DNA from: Arthrobacter sp. Leaf141
GTDB lineage: Bacteria > Actinomycetota > Actinomycetes > Actinomycetales > Micrococcaceae
NCBI RefSeq assembly: GCF_001424565.1
Contig: NZ_LMOL01000023.1
Location: forward strand, 62,001 to 126,000
Reading direction: 5' to 3'
DNA length: 64,000 nucleotides
In this document: in pieces, positions 45,139 to 55,068 of the stretch
Position numbering within the stretch: the first letter of the stretch is position 1
Layout of the letters: each line of letters starts with the position of its first letter
Position numbers and translations under genes: made by a program
Notes under the pieces: model-generated
What the model was told of the DNA's origin: nothing
The model's database searches: none
What the model saw: the letters and a program-made list of their open reading frames with translations, nothing else

Positions 45139-47265
45139 GTGCCACATTTGGAAGAGCAAGAACTGTCATGGACCAGCTTGGACCAGCGCGCCGTGGACAC
45201 CGTCCGCGTACTTGCCGCTGATGCAGTGGAGAAGGTGGGCAACGGCCACCCCGGAACGGCGATGAGCCTGGCCCCGGCCGCTTACCTCCTGTTCCACAAA
45301 CTGATGCGCCACGATCCCCGGAACCCGGACTGGCTGGGCCGCGACCGCTTCATCCTGTCACCCGGCCATACGTCGCTGACCCTTTACATCCAGCTGTTCC
45401 TCTCCGGCTACGGCCTGGAACTGAAGGACCTCGAGGCGCTGCGCACCTGGGACTCGCTGACCCCGGGCCACCCCGAGTACAAGCACACCGCCGGCGTGGA
45501 GATCACCACCGGTCCGCTGGGCCAGGGCCTGGCCTCCTCCGTGGGCTTCGCCTACTCCCAGCGCCGCCAACGCGGTCTCTTCGACGCCGACGCCGCCCCG
45601 GGCACCAGCCCGTTCGACCACACCATCTGGGTCATCGCCTCGGACGGCGACCTCCAGGAAGGCGTCACCGCGGAGGCATCCTCCCTTGCCGGCCACCAGG
45701 AACTGGGCAACCTTGTTGTTGTCTACGATGAGAACCACATCTCCATCGAGGACGACACCGACATCTCCTTCACCGAGGATGTCCTGAAACGCTACGAGGC
45801 CTACGGCTGGCACACCCAGCGCGTTGACTGGACCAAGACCGGCGAATACGTCGAAGACGTCCAGGAGCTGTACACGGCACTGCTGGCCGCGAAGGCCGAG
45901 ACCTCAAAGCCGTCCATCATCTCGCTGCGGACCATCATCGGCTACCCGGCCCCGAAGAAGCAGAACACCGGCAAGATCCACGGTTCCGCGCTGGGCGCAG
46001 AGGAAGTCGCAGGCCTCAAGGAGGTACTGGGCTTTGATCCCGCCAAGTCCTTCGACGTGGACCAGGACGTCCTGGCACACGCCCGCTCCGTTGTGGACCG
46101 CGGCGCAGCAGCGCACAAGGAATGGGAAGAGTCCTTCAACGCCTGGCAGGCAGCCAACCCGGAGGGTGCAGCACTCCTGCAGCGCATCGAGTCCAAGGAA
46201 CTTCCCGACGGCGTCGACGCGGCACTGCCTGTCTTCCCGGCCGGCAAGGACGTTTCCACCCGCGCCGCCTCCGGCAAGGTACTGAACGCACTGGGTCCGG
46301 TCCTGCCGGAACTCTGGGGCGGCTCCGCCGACCTCGCCGAGTCCAACAACACCACGATTGAAGGCTCTCCGTCCTTCATCCCGGCGTCCAAGCAGACCGA
46401 CGCCTGGTCCGGAAACCCCTACGGCCGGGTGCTGCACTTCGGCATCCGTGAGCACGCCGCCGCAGCAATCGTCAACGGCATCAGCCTGCACGGCAAGACC
46501 CGCGCCTTCTCCGGTACGTTCCTGATCTTCAGTGACTACCAGCGGCCCGCCATCCGCCTCGGCGCCCTGATGGGGGCCTCATCCCTGTACGTATGGACGC
46601 ACGACTCAATCGGCCTGGGTGAGGACGGCCCCACCCACCAGCCCGTGGAACAGCTCGCCACCCTGCGCGCCATTGTGGGCCTGGACGTTGTCCGCCCCGG
46701 TGACGCCAACGAGGTATCCATTGCCTGGAAGACCATGCTGGAAAACCACGCCAACCCGGCCGGCATTGTCCTGACCCGGCAAAACATCCCCACCTGGGAA
46801 CGCGGCGAAGGTGCAGCCGACGGCGACGTCTTCGGTTCCGCCGCAGGCACCGCCAAGGGCGGCTACGTCCTCGCCGAAGCCAGCCGGGACGGTGCCACCG
46901 TTCCCGCCGACGTTGTCCTCATCGGCACCGGTTCCGAGGTCCAGCTGGCCGTCCAGGCCCGCGAGGCACTCCAGGCGGAAGGCATCGCCGCCCGCGTTGT
47001 GTCCATGCCGTGCGTCGAATGGTTCAACAAGCAGGACGCCGCCTACCGCGAATCCGTCCTGCCTGCTGACGTCAAGGCACGCGTCTCCGTCGAGGCCGGC
47101 CTTTCGCTGGGCTGGAAGGAATTCGTTGGCGACGCCGGGCGTTCCATCTCGCTCGAGCACTACGGCGCATCCGCCGACTACAAGCGCCTTTTCCAGGAGT
47201 TCGGCATCACCGCGGAAGCAGTAGCTGCCGCCGCCAAGGACTCCCTCTCCGGCCTCCAGGCCTGA
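45139..47265 (+). CDS. tkt: Transketolase
   Basis: A 708-residue thiamine-diphosphate enzyme of the pentose phosphate pathway, moving two-carbon units between sugar phosphates. It has [13 protein letters not shown], the [10 protein letters not shown] loop, the TPP-binding [13 protein letters not shown] motif [16 protein letters not shown], and [13 protein letters not shown]. The start chosen is GTG 45139 ([11 protein letters not shown]), after AGAGAGGGG at 10 nt; about 40 residues upstream in frame look non-conserved. First gene of tkt-tal-pgi-zwf-opcA-pgl. Confidence 0.95.
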   Translation: MPHLEEQELSWTSLDQRAVDTVRVLAADAVEKVGNGHPGTAMSLAPAAYLLFHKLMRHDPRNPDWLGRDRFILSPGHTSLTLYIQLFLSGYGLELKDLEALRTWDSLTPGHPEYKHTAGVEITTGPLGQGLASSVGFAYSQRRQRGLFDADAAPGTSPFDHTIWVIASDGDLQEGVTAEASSLAGHQELGNLVVVYDENHISIEDDTDISFTEDVLKRYEAYGWHTQRVDWTKTGEYVEDVQELYTALLAAKAETSKPSIISLRTIIGYPAPKKQNTGKIHGSALGAEEVAGLKEVLGFDPAKSFDVDQDVLAHARSVVDRGAAAHKEWEESFNAWQAANPEGAALLQRIESKELPDGVDAALPVFPAGKDVSTRAASGKVLNALGPVLPELWGGSADLAESNNTTIEGSPSFIPASKQTDAWSGNPYGRVLHFGIREHAAAAIVNGISLHGKTRAFSGTFLIFSDYQRPAIRLGALMGASSLYVWTHDSIGLGEDGPTHQPVEQLATLRAIVGLDVVRPGDANEVSIAWKTMLENHANPAGIVLTRQNIPTWERGEGAADGDVFGSAAGTAKGGYVLAEASRDGATVPADVVLIGTGSEVQLAVQAREALQAEGIAARVVSMPCVEWFNKQDAAYRESVLPADVKARVSVEAGLSLGWKEFVGDAGRSISLEHYGASADYKRLFQEFGITAEAVAAAAKDSLSGLQA

Positions 47266-47288
47266 ACCCGAATTTAGGAGAAACAACA

Positions 47289-48404
47289 ATGACTACTCCC
47301 ACACAGCAGCTGTCCGACGCCGGCGTTTCGATCTGGCTCGATGACCTGTCCCGCGGCCGCCTGGACACGGGCACCCTCCGCAAGCTCATCGAAGAGAAGA
47401 ACGTGGTGGGTGTGACCACCAACCCGTCGATCTTCCACGCCGCCATCACCGCCGGCACCGACTACGACGGCACCATCGCCGCGCAGGCAGCCGCCGGTTC
47501 CAGCGTCGAGGAAACCATCTTCGAAATCACCACCACCGACGTAGCCGACGCCTGCGACCTGTTCGCCCCCGTCGCCGCCGCGACCAAGGGTGTTGACGGC
47601 CGTGTCTCCATCGAGGTGGACCCCCGCCTGGCCTGGGATACCGCCGGCACCATTGCCGAGGCCAAGAACCTCTACAAGAAGGTCAACAAGGACAACGTCC
47701 TGATCAAGATCCCCGCCACCCTTGAAGGCCTCGAAGCCATCACGGCCACCCTGGCAGAGGGCATCAGCGTCAACGTGACCCTGATCTTCTCCCTGGAGCG
47801 TTACCGCGCCGTCATCAACGCCTTCCAGGCCGGCCTGGAACAGGCCAAGGAAAACGGCCACGACCTCTCGAAGATCCACTCCGTGGCGTCCTTCTTCGTC
47901 TCCCGCGTCGACTCCGAAATCGACAAGCGCCTCGACGCCCTCGGCACCGATGAAGCGAAGGCCCTCAAGGGCAAGGCCGGCGTGGCCAACGCCCGCCTGG
48001 CCTACCAGGTCTACGAGGAACTCTTCAGCACCGAGCGCTGGGCGCTCCTCGCCGAAGCCGGCGCACTCCCCCAGCGTCCGCTGTGGGCCTCCACCGGCGT
48101 GAAGGACCCGGCCTACCCGGACACCCTCTACGTCACCGAACTGGTGGCCGCCGGCGTTGTGAACACCATGCCGGAGAAGACCCTTGACGCCAGCTTCGAC
48201 CACGGCGTTGTCACTGGTGACACCATCACCGGCACCTACGCGGAAGCGAACGGCGTCCTGGACGCCCTCGAAGGCCTCGGCATCTCCTACAACGAGGTTG
48301 TGGCCCTTCTGGAATCGGAAGGCCTGGACAAGTTCGTGGCCAGCTGGAAGGAACTGCTGGCCGACGTCGAAGGCGCCCTCGCCGCTGCACGGAAGGCTTC
48401 CTAG
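47289..48404 (+). CDS. tal: Transaldolase
   Basis: A 371-residue class I aldolase-like enzyme of the non-oxidative pentose phosphate pathway. [12 protein letters not shown] lies near residue 40 and the Schiff-base Lys is in [16 protein letters not shown]. Length matches the long actinobacterial type (TalB of mycobacteria). The ATG follows TTTAGGAGAAA, 23 nt after tkt. Confidence 0.96.
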   Translation: MTTPTQQLSDAGVSIWLDDLSRGRLDTGTLRKLIEEKNVVGVTTNPSIFHAAITAGTDYDGTIAAQAAAGSSVEETIFEITTTDVADACDLFAPVAAATKGVDGRVSIEVDPRLAWDTAGTIAEAKNLYKKVNKDNVLIKIPATLEGLEAITATLAEGISVNVTLIFSLERYRAVINAFQAGLEQAKENGHDLSKIHSVASFFVSRVDSEIDKRLDALGTDEAKALKGKAGVANARLAYQVYEELFSTERWALLAEAGALPQRPLWASTGVKDPAYPDTLYVTELVAAGVVNTMPEKTLDASFDHGVVTGDTITGTYAEANGVLDALEGLGISYNEVVALLESEGLDKFVASWKELLADVEGALAAARKAS

Positions 48405-48410
48405 TCCCCT

Positions 48411-50042
48411 ATGAGTACTCTCAGCTACGACGCCACCGGCGCTGCCCGGCAGGCTCTTGAACAGCACCTCCCCTCCCTGGTGGCGGACCGCATCGCCACC
48501 AGGATCTTCGCCAAGGACCACACCCTTTGGGGTCCCGACGCCGAAGCCGAGTCGGCCGTCAGGCTCGGCTGGGTGGAAGCCGCCACTGTCTCGCAGGCCC
48601 TGGTGCCGGCCATCCTGGAACTCCGGGACGCCCTGCGCGCCGAAGGCGTGACCCGCATCGTGCTTTGCGGCATGGGCGGCTCCTCGCTGGCGCCCGAGGT
48701 CATTGCCGGCACCGCCGGCGTCGAGCTGACAGTGCTTGACAGCACCGACCCTGACCAGGTCCGCGCCGCACTGGCCGACCGCCTTGCCCACACCGCCATT
48801 GTGGTTTCCTCCAAGTCCGGGTCGACGCTGGAAACCGACTCCCAGCGCCGCATCTTCGAGCACGCCTTCACCGAGGCGGGCCTGGACGCCAAGAGCCGGA
48901 TCATCATTGTCACCGACCCCGGCTCCCCGCTGGACAAGTCCTCCCGCGAAGCCGGCTACCGTGCCGTCTTCAACGCGGACCCCAACGTGGGCGGCCGCTA
49001 CTCGGCGCTGACGGCTTTCGGTCTGGTCCCCTCCGGCCTGGCCGGTGTGGACATCCAGAAGTTCCTGGACGAAGCCGAGGAAGCCGCAGAAATCCTCAAC
49101 GATGACGCGGCTGGGAACATTGGACTCGCGTTGGGCGCTGCCCTCGGCGGCACCAGTCCGCTGCGCAACAAGATCGTCATCGCGGAGGACGGCTCCGGCA
49201 TTGTGGGCTTCGCTGACTGGGCCGAACAGCTCATCGCCGAATCCACCGGCAAGCTGGGCACCGGCGTGCTTCCGGTAGTGGCCGGACCCGCATCCCCCGA
49301 GGCCGGCTCCGGCGCCCCCGACGTCCTGGTGGTGCGCCTGGTGGCTGCTGATGCCGACGTCGAACCCGGCGCCAACGAGGTGGCCATCGCCGGCGGCCTG
49401 GCCAGCCAGATGATGGTCTGGGAATTCGCCACGGCCGTGGCCGGCCGCCTGCTGGGCATCAACCCCTTCGACCAGCCGGACGTTGAGGCCGCCAAGGTGG
49501 CAGCCCGCGGCCTCCTGGACGCGCAGCCCGAACCCACGCCGGCGGCCTTCGTGGACGGGTCCATTGAGGTCCGGGGCGGTGACTGGCTCGGCGACGCAAC
49601 TACTGCGGAGGCAGCCGTCACGGCACTGCTCGGCACGTTGGATGACGACAGCTACCTCAGTGTCCAGGCCTACTTCGACCGGCTTGCCTTTGCGCAGCTC
49701 GAAGGCGTGCGGGACGAGCTGGCAGCCGTCAGCGGCCGGCCGGTCACGTTCGGCTGGGGACCGCGGTTCCTGCACTCCACCGGCCAGTTCCACAAGGGCG
49801 GACCCGCGATCGGCGTGTTCCTCCAGGTCACTGCCGCCGAAGCGGAGGACCTGGCCATTCCGGACCGTCCGTTCACGTTCGGGGAACTGATCTCCGCGCA
49901 GGCCGCAGGCGACGCCCAGGTCCTCGCGGAGCACGGCCGGCCCGTGCTCCGCCTGCACCTGACAAACCGTGCCGCCGGTGTGGCGCAGCTGCAGGACATC
50001 GTCGCTGCACTGTCCGCCCGGGCATCCGCTACCGAAAGCTAA
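48411..50042 (+). CDS. pgi: Glucose-6-phosphate isomerase
   Basis: A 543-residue isomerase between glucose 6-phosphate and fructose 6-phosphate. GMGGSSLAPEV, the SKSGSTLETDSQ phosphate-binding motif and the C-terminal HSTGQFHKGGP are present. The sequence belongs to the divergent PGI type seen next to tal and zwf, not the E. coli type. It starts 6 nt after the tal stop and links glycolysis to the pathway; M. tuberculosis lacks it at this place. Confidence 0.93.
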   Translation: MSTLSYDATGAARQALEQHLPSLVADRIATRIFAKDHTLWGPDAEAESAVRLGWVEAATVSQALVPAILELRDALRAEGVTRIVLCGMGGSSLAPEVIAGTAGVELTVLDSTDPDQVRAALADRLAHTAIVVSSKSGSTLETDSQRRIFEHAFTEAGLDAKSRIIIVTDPGSPLDKSSREAGYRAVFNADPNVGGRYSALTAFGLVPSGLAGVDIQKFLDEAEEAAEILNDDAAGNIGLALGAALGGTSPLRNKIVIAEDGSGIVGFADWAEQLIAESTGKLGTGVLPVVAGPASPEAGSGAPDVLVVRLVAADADVEPGANEVAIAGGLASQMMVWEFATAVAGRLLGINPFDQPDVEAAKVAARGLLDAQPEPTPAAFVDGSIEVRGGDWLGDATTAEAAVTALLGTLDDDSYLSVQAYFDRLAFAQLEGVRDELAAVSGRPVTFGWGPRFLHSTGQFHKGGPAIGVFLQVTAAEAEDLAIPDRPFTFGELISAQAAGDAQVLAEHGRPVLRLHLTNRAAGVAQLQDIVAALSARASATES

Positions 50043-50057
50043 GGCGCAAAAGCAACC

Positions 50058-51617
50058 ATGCCAGAAACTGAATTCGGCCGGAAAACCGCGGGCCGGGGGC
50101 GTAATCCGCTCCGGGACCCGCGGGACCGGCGTTTGAACCGGATTGCCGGGCCGTCCTCCCTGGTGCTCTTCGGAGTCACCGGCGACCTTGCCCGTAAAAA
50201 GCTCATGCCGGCTGTGTATGACCTTGCCAACCGGGGGCTGTTGCCGCCCAGCTTCGCGCTGGTGGGCTTCGCCCGGCGCGAGTGGGACAAGGAGGACTTC
50301 GCCGCGGAGGTGAAGGCCTCCGTGCAGGCGTACGCCCGTACGCCGTTTGACGAGGCAGTATGGAACCAGCTGTCCGAGGGCATCCGGTTTGTGCAGGGCG
50401 AGTTCGACGACGACGACGCTTTCGAGCGCCTGGGTGAAACCATCGACGAACTCGATGAGCAGCGCGGAACACGCGGCAACCACGCCTTTTACCTGTCCAT
50501 CCCGCCCAAGGCCTTCGAACAGGTCTGCCGGCAGCTGTCCAAGCACGGGCTGGCGCAGGCAGACGGCGACAAGTGGCGCCGCGTGGTCATCGAGAAGCCG
50601 TTCGGCCACGACCTGGAATCGGCCCGCCAGCTGAACGACATCGTCGAGTCCGTCTTCCCGGCGGACGCTGTTTTCCGGATCGACCACTACCTGGGCAAGG
50701 AAACCGTCCAGAACATCCTGGCGCTGCGGTTCGCGAACCAGCTCTTCGAACCACTGTGGAACTCCAACCACGTGGACCACGTCCAGATCACCATGGCCGA
50801 GGACATCGGCACGGGCGGCCGGGCAGGGTATTACGACGGCGTGGGCGCGGCCCGCGACGTGATCCAGAACCACCTGCTGCAGCTGCTGGCCCTGACCGCG
50901 ATGGAGGAGCCCATCTCCTTCAACGCCGATGACCTGCGCGCCGAGAAGGAAAAGGTCCTGGCCGCGGTCAAGCTGCCTGCCGACCTGTCGCAGCACTCAG
51001 CCCGCGGCCAGTTCGCCGGCGGCTGGCAGGGTGGTGAGCAGGTCCAGGGGTACCTGGAGGAGGAGGGCATTCCCGCCGATTCCACCACGGAAACCTTCGC
51101 GGCGATCCGGGTGGACATCCACACCCGCCGCTGGGCAGGTGTGCCGTTCTACCTGCGTGCAGGCAAACGCCTGGGCCGCCGCGTGACGGAAATCGCAGTG
51201 GTCTTCAAACGCGCGCCCAACCTGCTGTTCCGCGACCATGGCGAGGACGACTTCGGCCAGAACGCTGTCGTCATCCGGGTCCAGCCCGACGAGGGCGTCA
51301 CCATCCGCTTCGGCTCGAAGGTCCCGGGCACGCAGACGGAAGTCCGCGACGTCACCATGGACTTCGGCTACGGACACTCGTTCACCGAATCCAGCCCGGA
51401 AGCGTACGAGCGGTTGATCCTGGACGTGCTCCTGGGTGAACCGCCGCTGTTCCCGCGGCATCAGGAAGTGGAACTGTCCTGGAAGATCCTTGACCCGTTC
51501 GAGGAATACTGGGCGGAACTGAACGAACAGCCCGAGCCGTACGCTCCCGGCAGCTGGGGCCCTGCCTCCGCCGACGAGCTGCTGGCCCGTGACGGACGAA
51601 CCTGGAGAAGGCCATGA
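50058..51617 (+). CDS. zwf: Glucose-6-phosphate dehydrogenase
   Basis: A 519-residue enzyme making 6-phosphogluconolactone and NADPH. GVTGDLARKKLMPA is the coenzyme loop and RIDHYLGKETVQN holds the catalytic His/Lys. KRLGRRVTEIAVVFKRAP follows. The N-terminal 30 residues are basic and extra. ATG 50058 is 15 nt after pgi. Its stop overlaps the opcA start (ATGA). Confidence 0.97.
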   Translation: MPETEFGRKTAGRGRNPLRDPRDRRLNRIAGPSSLVLFGVTGDLARKKLMPAVYDLANRGLLPPSFALVGFARREWDKEDFAAEVKASVQAYARTPFDEAVWNQLSEGIRFVQGEFDDDDAFERLGETIDELDEQRGTRGNHAFYLSIPPKAFEQVCRQLSKHGLAQADGDKWRRVVIEKPFGHDLESARQLNDIVESVFPADAVFRIDHYLGKETVQNILALRFANQLFEPLWNSNHVDHVQITMAEDIGTGGRAGYYDGVGAARDVIQNHLLQLLALTAMEEPISFNADDLRAEKEKVLAAVKLPADLSQHSARGQFAGGWQGGEQVQGYLEEEGIPADSTTETFAAIRVDIHTRRWAGVPFYLRAGKRLGRRVTEIAVVFKRAPNLLFRDHGEDDFGQNAVVIRVQPDEGVTIRFGSKVPGTQTEVRDVTMDFGYGHSFTESSPEAYERLILDVLLGEPPLFPRHQEVELSWKILDPFEEYWAELNEQPEPYAPGSWGPASADELLARDGRTWRRP

Positions 51618-52555
51618 TTGTAGACCTGCCGGACACCACCACCTCAAAGGTCTCCAAGAAGATCATGTCCCTGCGCGAGCAGGGCGGCGTGATTGCGCTG
51701 GGCCGGGTGCTCACCCTGGTGGTGGTCACCAAGTCCGGGCTGGAGGAGGAAGCCATCGAGGCGGCCAACGAGGCCAGCCGCGAACACCCGTGCCGCATCA
51801 TTGTGCTTGCCGACGCCGGGTCGGACGCCAAGGACAGGCTCGACGCGCAGATCCGCGTGGGCGGCGACGCCGGAGCCTCGGAAGTAATTGTGCTCCGCGG
51901 CTACGGCGAACTGTCGCACGAAAGCGAATCCCTGGTCGCAGCACTGCTGCTCCCGGACGCGCCGATTGTGGCCTGGTGGCCGCACGGCGCCCCGGAAAAC
52001 GCGTGCGAGACCTCCATCGGGAAAATCGCGCACCGCCGGATCACGGACTCTGCCAACGAACCGGACCCGCAGGCCGCCCTGGAGATTATCCGGGCCACCT
52101 ATAAGGCCGGCGACACGGACCTGGCCTGGACCCGGCTCACCAACTGGCGCATCCAGCTCGCGGCAGTCCTGGACCAGGTGGATTCCTCGCCGGTTACGGC
52201 TGTTGCCGTCGAAGGAGCCTCCGACTCCCCCAGCACCCTCCTGCTGGCAGCCTGGCTCACGTTGACCCTGGACGCTCCGGTCACCATTGTGGCCGACCCC
52301 GCCGGCACCGGCATCCGCAGGGTCCGGCTCAGCCGGCAGAGCGGCGACGTGCAGCTCTTCCGTCCCGGCCTGTCCGTGGCGGAACTGACCCAGCCGGGCC
52401 AGCCGGCCCAACGGATCTCCCTCCCCCGCCGCAGCCTCCGCGACTGCCTGGCAGAGGAGCTTCGCCGGCTCGACCCCGACGAAGTGTTCGGCGAAGTGAT
52501 TACTATTGGACTGCCACGTACCAATCTAAGGAGCGTCCGACCCAGTGAGCGTTGA
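51614..52555 (+). CDS. opcA: Glucose-6-phosphate dehydrogenase assembly protein OpcA
   Basis: A 313-residue protein found with Zwf in actinobacteria and cyanobacteria, proposed as a redox-responsive activator of the enzyme. It begins MIVDLPDTTTSKVSKKI and contains VVAWWPHGAPEN-like PIVAWWPHGAPENA and DLAWTRLTNWRIQLA, typical of OpcA. It overlaps zwf by 4 nt and pgl by 11 nt, so all three are translated together. Confidence 0.94.
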   Translation: MIVDLPDTTTSKVSKKIMSLREQGGVIALGRVLTLVVVTKSGLEEEAIEAANEASREHPCRIIVLADAGSDAKDRLDAQIRVGGDAGASEVIVLRGYGELSHESESLVAALLLPDAPIVAWWPHGAPENACETSIGKIAHRRITDSANEPDPQAALEIIRATYKAGDTDLAWTRLTNWRIQLAAVLDQVDSSPVTAVAVEGASDSPSTLLLAAWLTLTLDAPVTIVADPAGTGIRRVRLSRQSGDVQLFRPGLSVAELTQPGQPAQRISLPRRSLRDCLAEELRRLDPDEVFGEVITIGLPRTNLRSVRPSER

Positions 52556-53363
52556 TCCACGAGTAAGCATTCATCCTGATTCGTCCGTCCTGATGGCAGC
52601 CATCGCCGCGCGTCTTATCACCAAGCTTGTTGACGTCCAGGACAAATACGGTGAAGCCACCGTGGTCCTGACCGGGGGCACTGTGGGCATCGGTACGCTG
52701 AAGGCTGTTGCTGACTCGCCGGCGGCCCCGGCCGTCGACTGGTCCAGGGTCAACTTCTGGTGGGGCGATGAGCGTTTTGTCGCCTCCGGTGATCCGGAGC
52801 GGAACGCCCAGCAGGCCTTCGACGCGCTGTTGTCCCACATCCCGGTGGACCCGGCCCGGGTCCACGCTCCGGGTTCCTCAGACGACTTCGGCAGCGTCGA
52901 GGAGGCCGCAGCGGACTACGCCCGCCAGCTGGCTGAAGCGGCGGCAGCCGAGCACGCTGCAGATATGTCCGATGACCGGCCGGAGCATCCTTCGGTGCTG
53001 CCGCGCCTGGACGTGGTCCTGCTGGGTGTTGGCCCCGACGCACACGTTGCCTCCCTGTTCCCTGAGCAGGGCGGCATCCGCGAGAAGGTCGGCACCGTTA
53101 TTGCCGTACACAACTCACCGAAGCCGCCGCCGTTGCGGGTTTCCCTGACCCTGCCGGCCATCAACACCGCATCCGAGGTGTGGATGGTGGTGGCCGGCGA
53201 GGACAAGGCAGGCGCCGTGGGCCTGGCCCTTGCGGGTGCCAATCCCATCCAGGTTCCGGCTGCAGGGCCGCGGGGCACCTCGCGGACCCTGTGGCTCATC
53301 GATGAGAATGCGGCCTCACGGGTCCCGCAGCAGCTCGTCCGGAAGGACGCCGCGGGCGCGTAG
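52545..53363 (+). CDS. pgl: 6-phosphogluconolactonase
   Basis: A 272-residue lactonase: LTGGTVGIGTLKAV, VNFWWGDERFV and LLGVGPDAHVASLFPEQ, with DAHVAS in place of the more common DGHTAS. It hydrolyses the product of Zwf. Start GTG 52545 follows AAGGAG at 11 nt. Its 3' end overlaps the convergent rbpA gene by 48 bp. Confidence 0.94.
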   Translation: MSVDPRVSIHPDSSVLMAAIAARLITKLVDVQDKYGEATVVLTGGTVGIGTLKAVADSPAAPAVDWSRVNFWWGDERFVASGDPERNAQQAFDALLSHIPVDPARVHAPGSSDDFGSVEEAAADYARQLAEAAAAEHAADMSDDRPEHPSVLPRLDVVLLGVGPDAHVASLFPEQGGIREKVGTVIAVHNSPKPPPLRVSLTLPAINTASEVWMVVAGEDKAGAVGLALAGANPIQVPAAGPRGTSRTLWLIDENAASRVPQQLVRKDAAGA

Positions 53364-53711
53364 CTTTTCCAACGCTCCGGCCAGGACGTCTTCGGCGTCC
53401 TGGCCGGAGCGTCGCTCTTTAACGTATTCGAGGTGGGTTTTGTAGCCGTCGTCGGCCGCGTCGGCCATGGCTGCCGCCTGGCCGTCCCTTGACGCCGTGG
53501 CCCCGCATCTGCGGCAATCCCAGACGGCAGGGATCTGGTCCTCCGGCAGGCGCAGGAAAACCGGCTGGGTTTCGTGGCCTGAGACGCACCAATACGATAC
53601 CCGCATGCGGGGCAAGGGGCTGCCCGGCGAGTCCCCGGACTGGAGGCTGGAGCCGCTGCCTGCCGTGACACCGGCGCGGGTGCCCCGAAATCCTGAGCCT
53701 GGATGGACCAT
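53316..53711 (-). CDS. rbpA: RNA polymerase-binding protein RbpA
   Basis: A 131-residue activator that binds RNA polymerase and the principal sigma factor and stabilises open complexes. An RGTRAGV start segment, the zinc-binding YWCVSGHE and WDCRRCGA pair and the C-terminal sigma-interacting helix YVKERRSGQDAEDVLAGALE follow RbpA order. The start ATG 53711 follows AGGAG. The last 48 bp overlap pgl on the other strand, and the pgl terminator hairpin lies within the coding sequence. Confidence 0.92.
   Translation of the reverse strand: MVHPGSGFRGTRAGVTAGSGSSLQSGDSPGSPLPRMRVSYWCVSGHETQPVFLRLPEDQIPAVWDCRRCGATASRDGQAAAMADAADDGYKTHLEYVKERRSGQDAEDVLAGALEKLRARGVLPDELLRDP
53372..53412 (+). terminator. 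pgl terminator embedded in rbpA coding sequence
   Basis: A perfect 17-bp stem (53372-53388, 53396-53412) with a TTCG-centred loop, followed by CGCTCTTT on the plus strand. It encodes residues of the RbpA C terminus (SGQDAEDVLAGA) on the minus strand. Confidence 0.8.
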
Positions 53712-53768
53712 GGGAACTCCTGACTGGCAACGGGTGCCGGTAGGCAGGCAGGGCTGCTTAACCAAAAA

Positions 53769-53803
53769 AAACTGTGGCCGTCGGTAACCGACAGCCACAG
53801 TTT
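53769..53803 (-). terminator. Terminator of the gap-pgk-tpiA-secG operon
   Basis: A 16-bp stem with one mismatch, a 3-nt loop and an uninterrupted run of eight T on the minus strand: the clearest classical Rho-independent terminator of the window. Confidence 0.93.
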
Positions 53804-53860
53804 AGTTTGGATGGACCCGCGGCGGGAGTGCCGCCGCGTAATCCTTGCCTGAAGCTTTGC

Positions 53861-54118
53861 TCAGGAGTCGCCGGCTCCGCTGAACCGCATGATCAGGCCA
53901 AGGCCGATGATCACCACGCCCCAGGTCACGCCGAGGACCACGGTAAACCTGTTGAGGTTCCGTTCCGCTACGCCCGAGGAGCTCAGCCCTGAGCTCATGC
54001 CGCCGCCGAACATATCCGACATACCGCCACCGCGTCCCTTGTGAAGGAGGATGAGCAGTGTCAGCAGGAGGCTGGTGATGCCCAGGAGGATCTGCAGAAT
54101 GACATGAAGAACGTCCAC
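53861..54118 (-). CDS. secG: Preprotein translocase subunit SecG
   Basis: An 85-residue membrane protein with two hydrophobic helices (about residues 4-24 and 58-78) around a Gly-rich loop, GGGMSDMFGGGMSSGLSSSG, typical of SecG. It is part of the SecYEG channel. GTG 54118 start; it follows tpiA by 48 nt as the last gene of the glycolytic operon. Confidence 0.95.
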   Translation of the reverse strand: MDVLHVILQILLGITSLLLTLLILLHKGRGGGMSDMFGGGMSSGLSSSGVAERNLNRFTVVLGVTWGVVIIGLGLIMRFSGAGDS

Positions 54119-54166
54119 GACGGCCTTTCAGGAAGTTGGGATTGCGGGAGCGGGGGTGCTGACGGA

Positions 54167-54982
54167 CTAGTCCGTCACCAGGTGACTCTCGAACCTGACA
54201 ATATTAGCAAACTCGGCGGGGTCAAGGCTGGCGCCACCCACGAGCAGGCCGTCCACATCCGTTTCCTGCAGGATGGCTGCCGCGTTGTTGGCCTTTACGG
54301 AGCCGCCGTACAGCAGGCGGGTCTTGGCTGCCACGTCGGCGCCGAAGAGCTTTTCCAGTTCGGTCCGGATGGCAGCACAGAGTTCCTGTGCGTCGCCGGG
54401 GCCGGCGACCTGGCCGGTGCCGATGGCCCAAACGGGTTCGTAGGCGATGACGAGTTCGGCGGCCTGCTCGTTGGTGAGCCCGGCAACACCGGCGCGTACC
54501 TGGTCAAGCGTGTGTTCCACGTGGGTGCCGGCCTGGCGGATTTCCAGGCCCTCACCGGCGCACAGCACGGGGGTCACGCCGTGCTTGAACGCGGCCTTGA
54601 CCTTGGCGTTGAGGACTTCGTCCGTTTCGTTGTGGATGGTGCGGCGTTCGCTGTGGCCCACCAGGACATAAGAGCAGCCCAGCTTGGCAAGGAACGCGCC
54701 GGAGATGTCTCCGGTGTAGGCGCCGGAATCGAACTGGGACAGGTCCTGGCCGCCGTAGGCAACGTCGAGGTCGTCGCCCTGCACCAGGGTCTGGACGCCG
54801 CGGAGGTCGGTGAACGGCGGGAAGACGGCAACCTCGACGCGGTTGTAGTCGTGCTTGGCGTCGGAGAGGGTCCAGGCGAGTTTCTGCAGGAGCGTGATGC
54901 CCTGGACGTGGTCCATGTTCATTTTCCAGTTGCCCGCAATGAAGGGCTTACGGTCAAAGGCGCCGTTTGTTGACGTAGTCAC
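54167..54982 (-). CDS. tpiA: Triosephosphate isomerase
   Basis: A 271-residue enzyme interconverting DHAP and glyceraldehyde 3-phosphate. AGNWKMN at residues 16-22, the active-site His in LVGHSERR, the Glu in [12 protein letters not shown], and [11 protein letters not shown] are all present. GTG start 54982 follows TTGGAGAAC. A pair of hairpins separates it from pgk. Confidence 0.96.
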   Translation of the reverse strand: MTTSTNGAFDRKPFIAGNWKMNMDHVQGITLLQKLAWTLSDAKHDYNRVEVAVFPPFTDLRGVQTLVQGDDLDVAYGGQDLSQFDSGAYTGDISGAFLAKLGCSYVLVGHSERRTIHNETDEVLNAKVKAAFKHGVTPVLCAGEGLEIRQAGTHVEHTLDQVRAGVAGLTNEQAAELVIAYEPVWAIGTGQVAGPGDAQELCAAIRTELEKLFGADVAAKTRLLYGGSVKANNAAAILQETDVDGLLVGGASLDPAEFANIVRFESHLVTD

Positions 54983-55012
54983 GTGTTCTCCAAAAGTCGT
55001 TAATAAGTGTTT

Positions 55013-55062
55013 GGCCGGCAGGCTGCGGGAGCAGCCTGCCGGCCGGCGGACTGTGCAGTCCG
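55013..55062 (-). promoter_or_regulatory. Tandem hairpins between pgk and tpiA
   Basis: A 14-bp perfect stem (55013-55026/55031-55044, loop GGGA) and a 7-bp stem (CGGACTG/CAGTCCG, 55047-55062) lie within the operon. There is no T run. They may lower tpiA and secG expression or protect the mRNA end. Confidence 0.6.
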
Positions 55063-55068
55063 GTACTG

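Noticed and set aside
47274..50996. A 1240-codon open frame on the minus strand across tal, pgi and zwf
   Set aside because: It lies opposite three strongly conserved genes. Its protein is Gly/Val/Leu-rich and without recognisable motif, the usual mirror of third-position GC bias.
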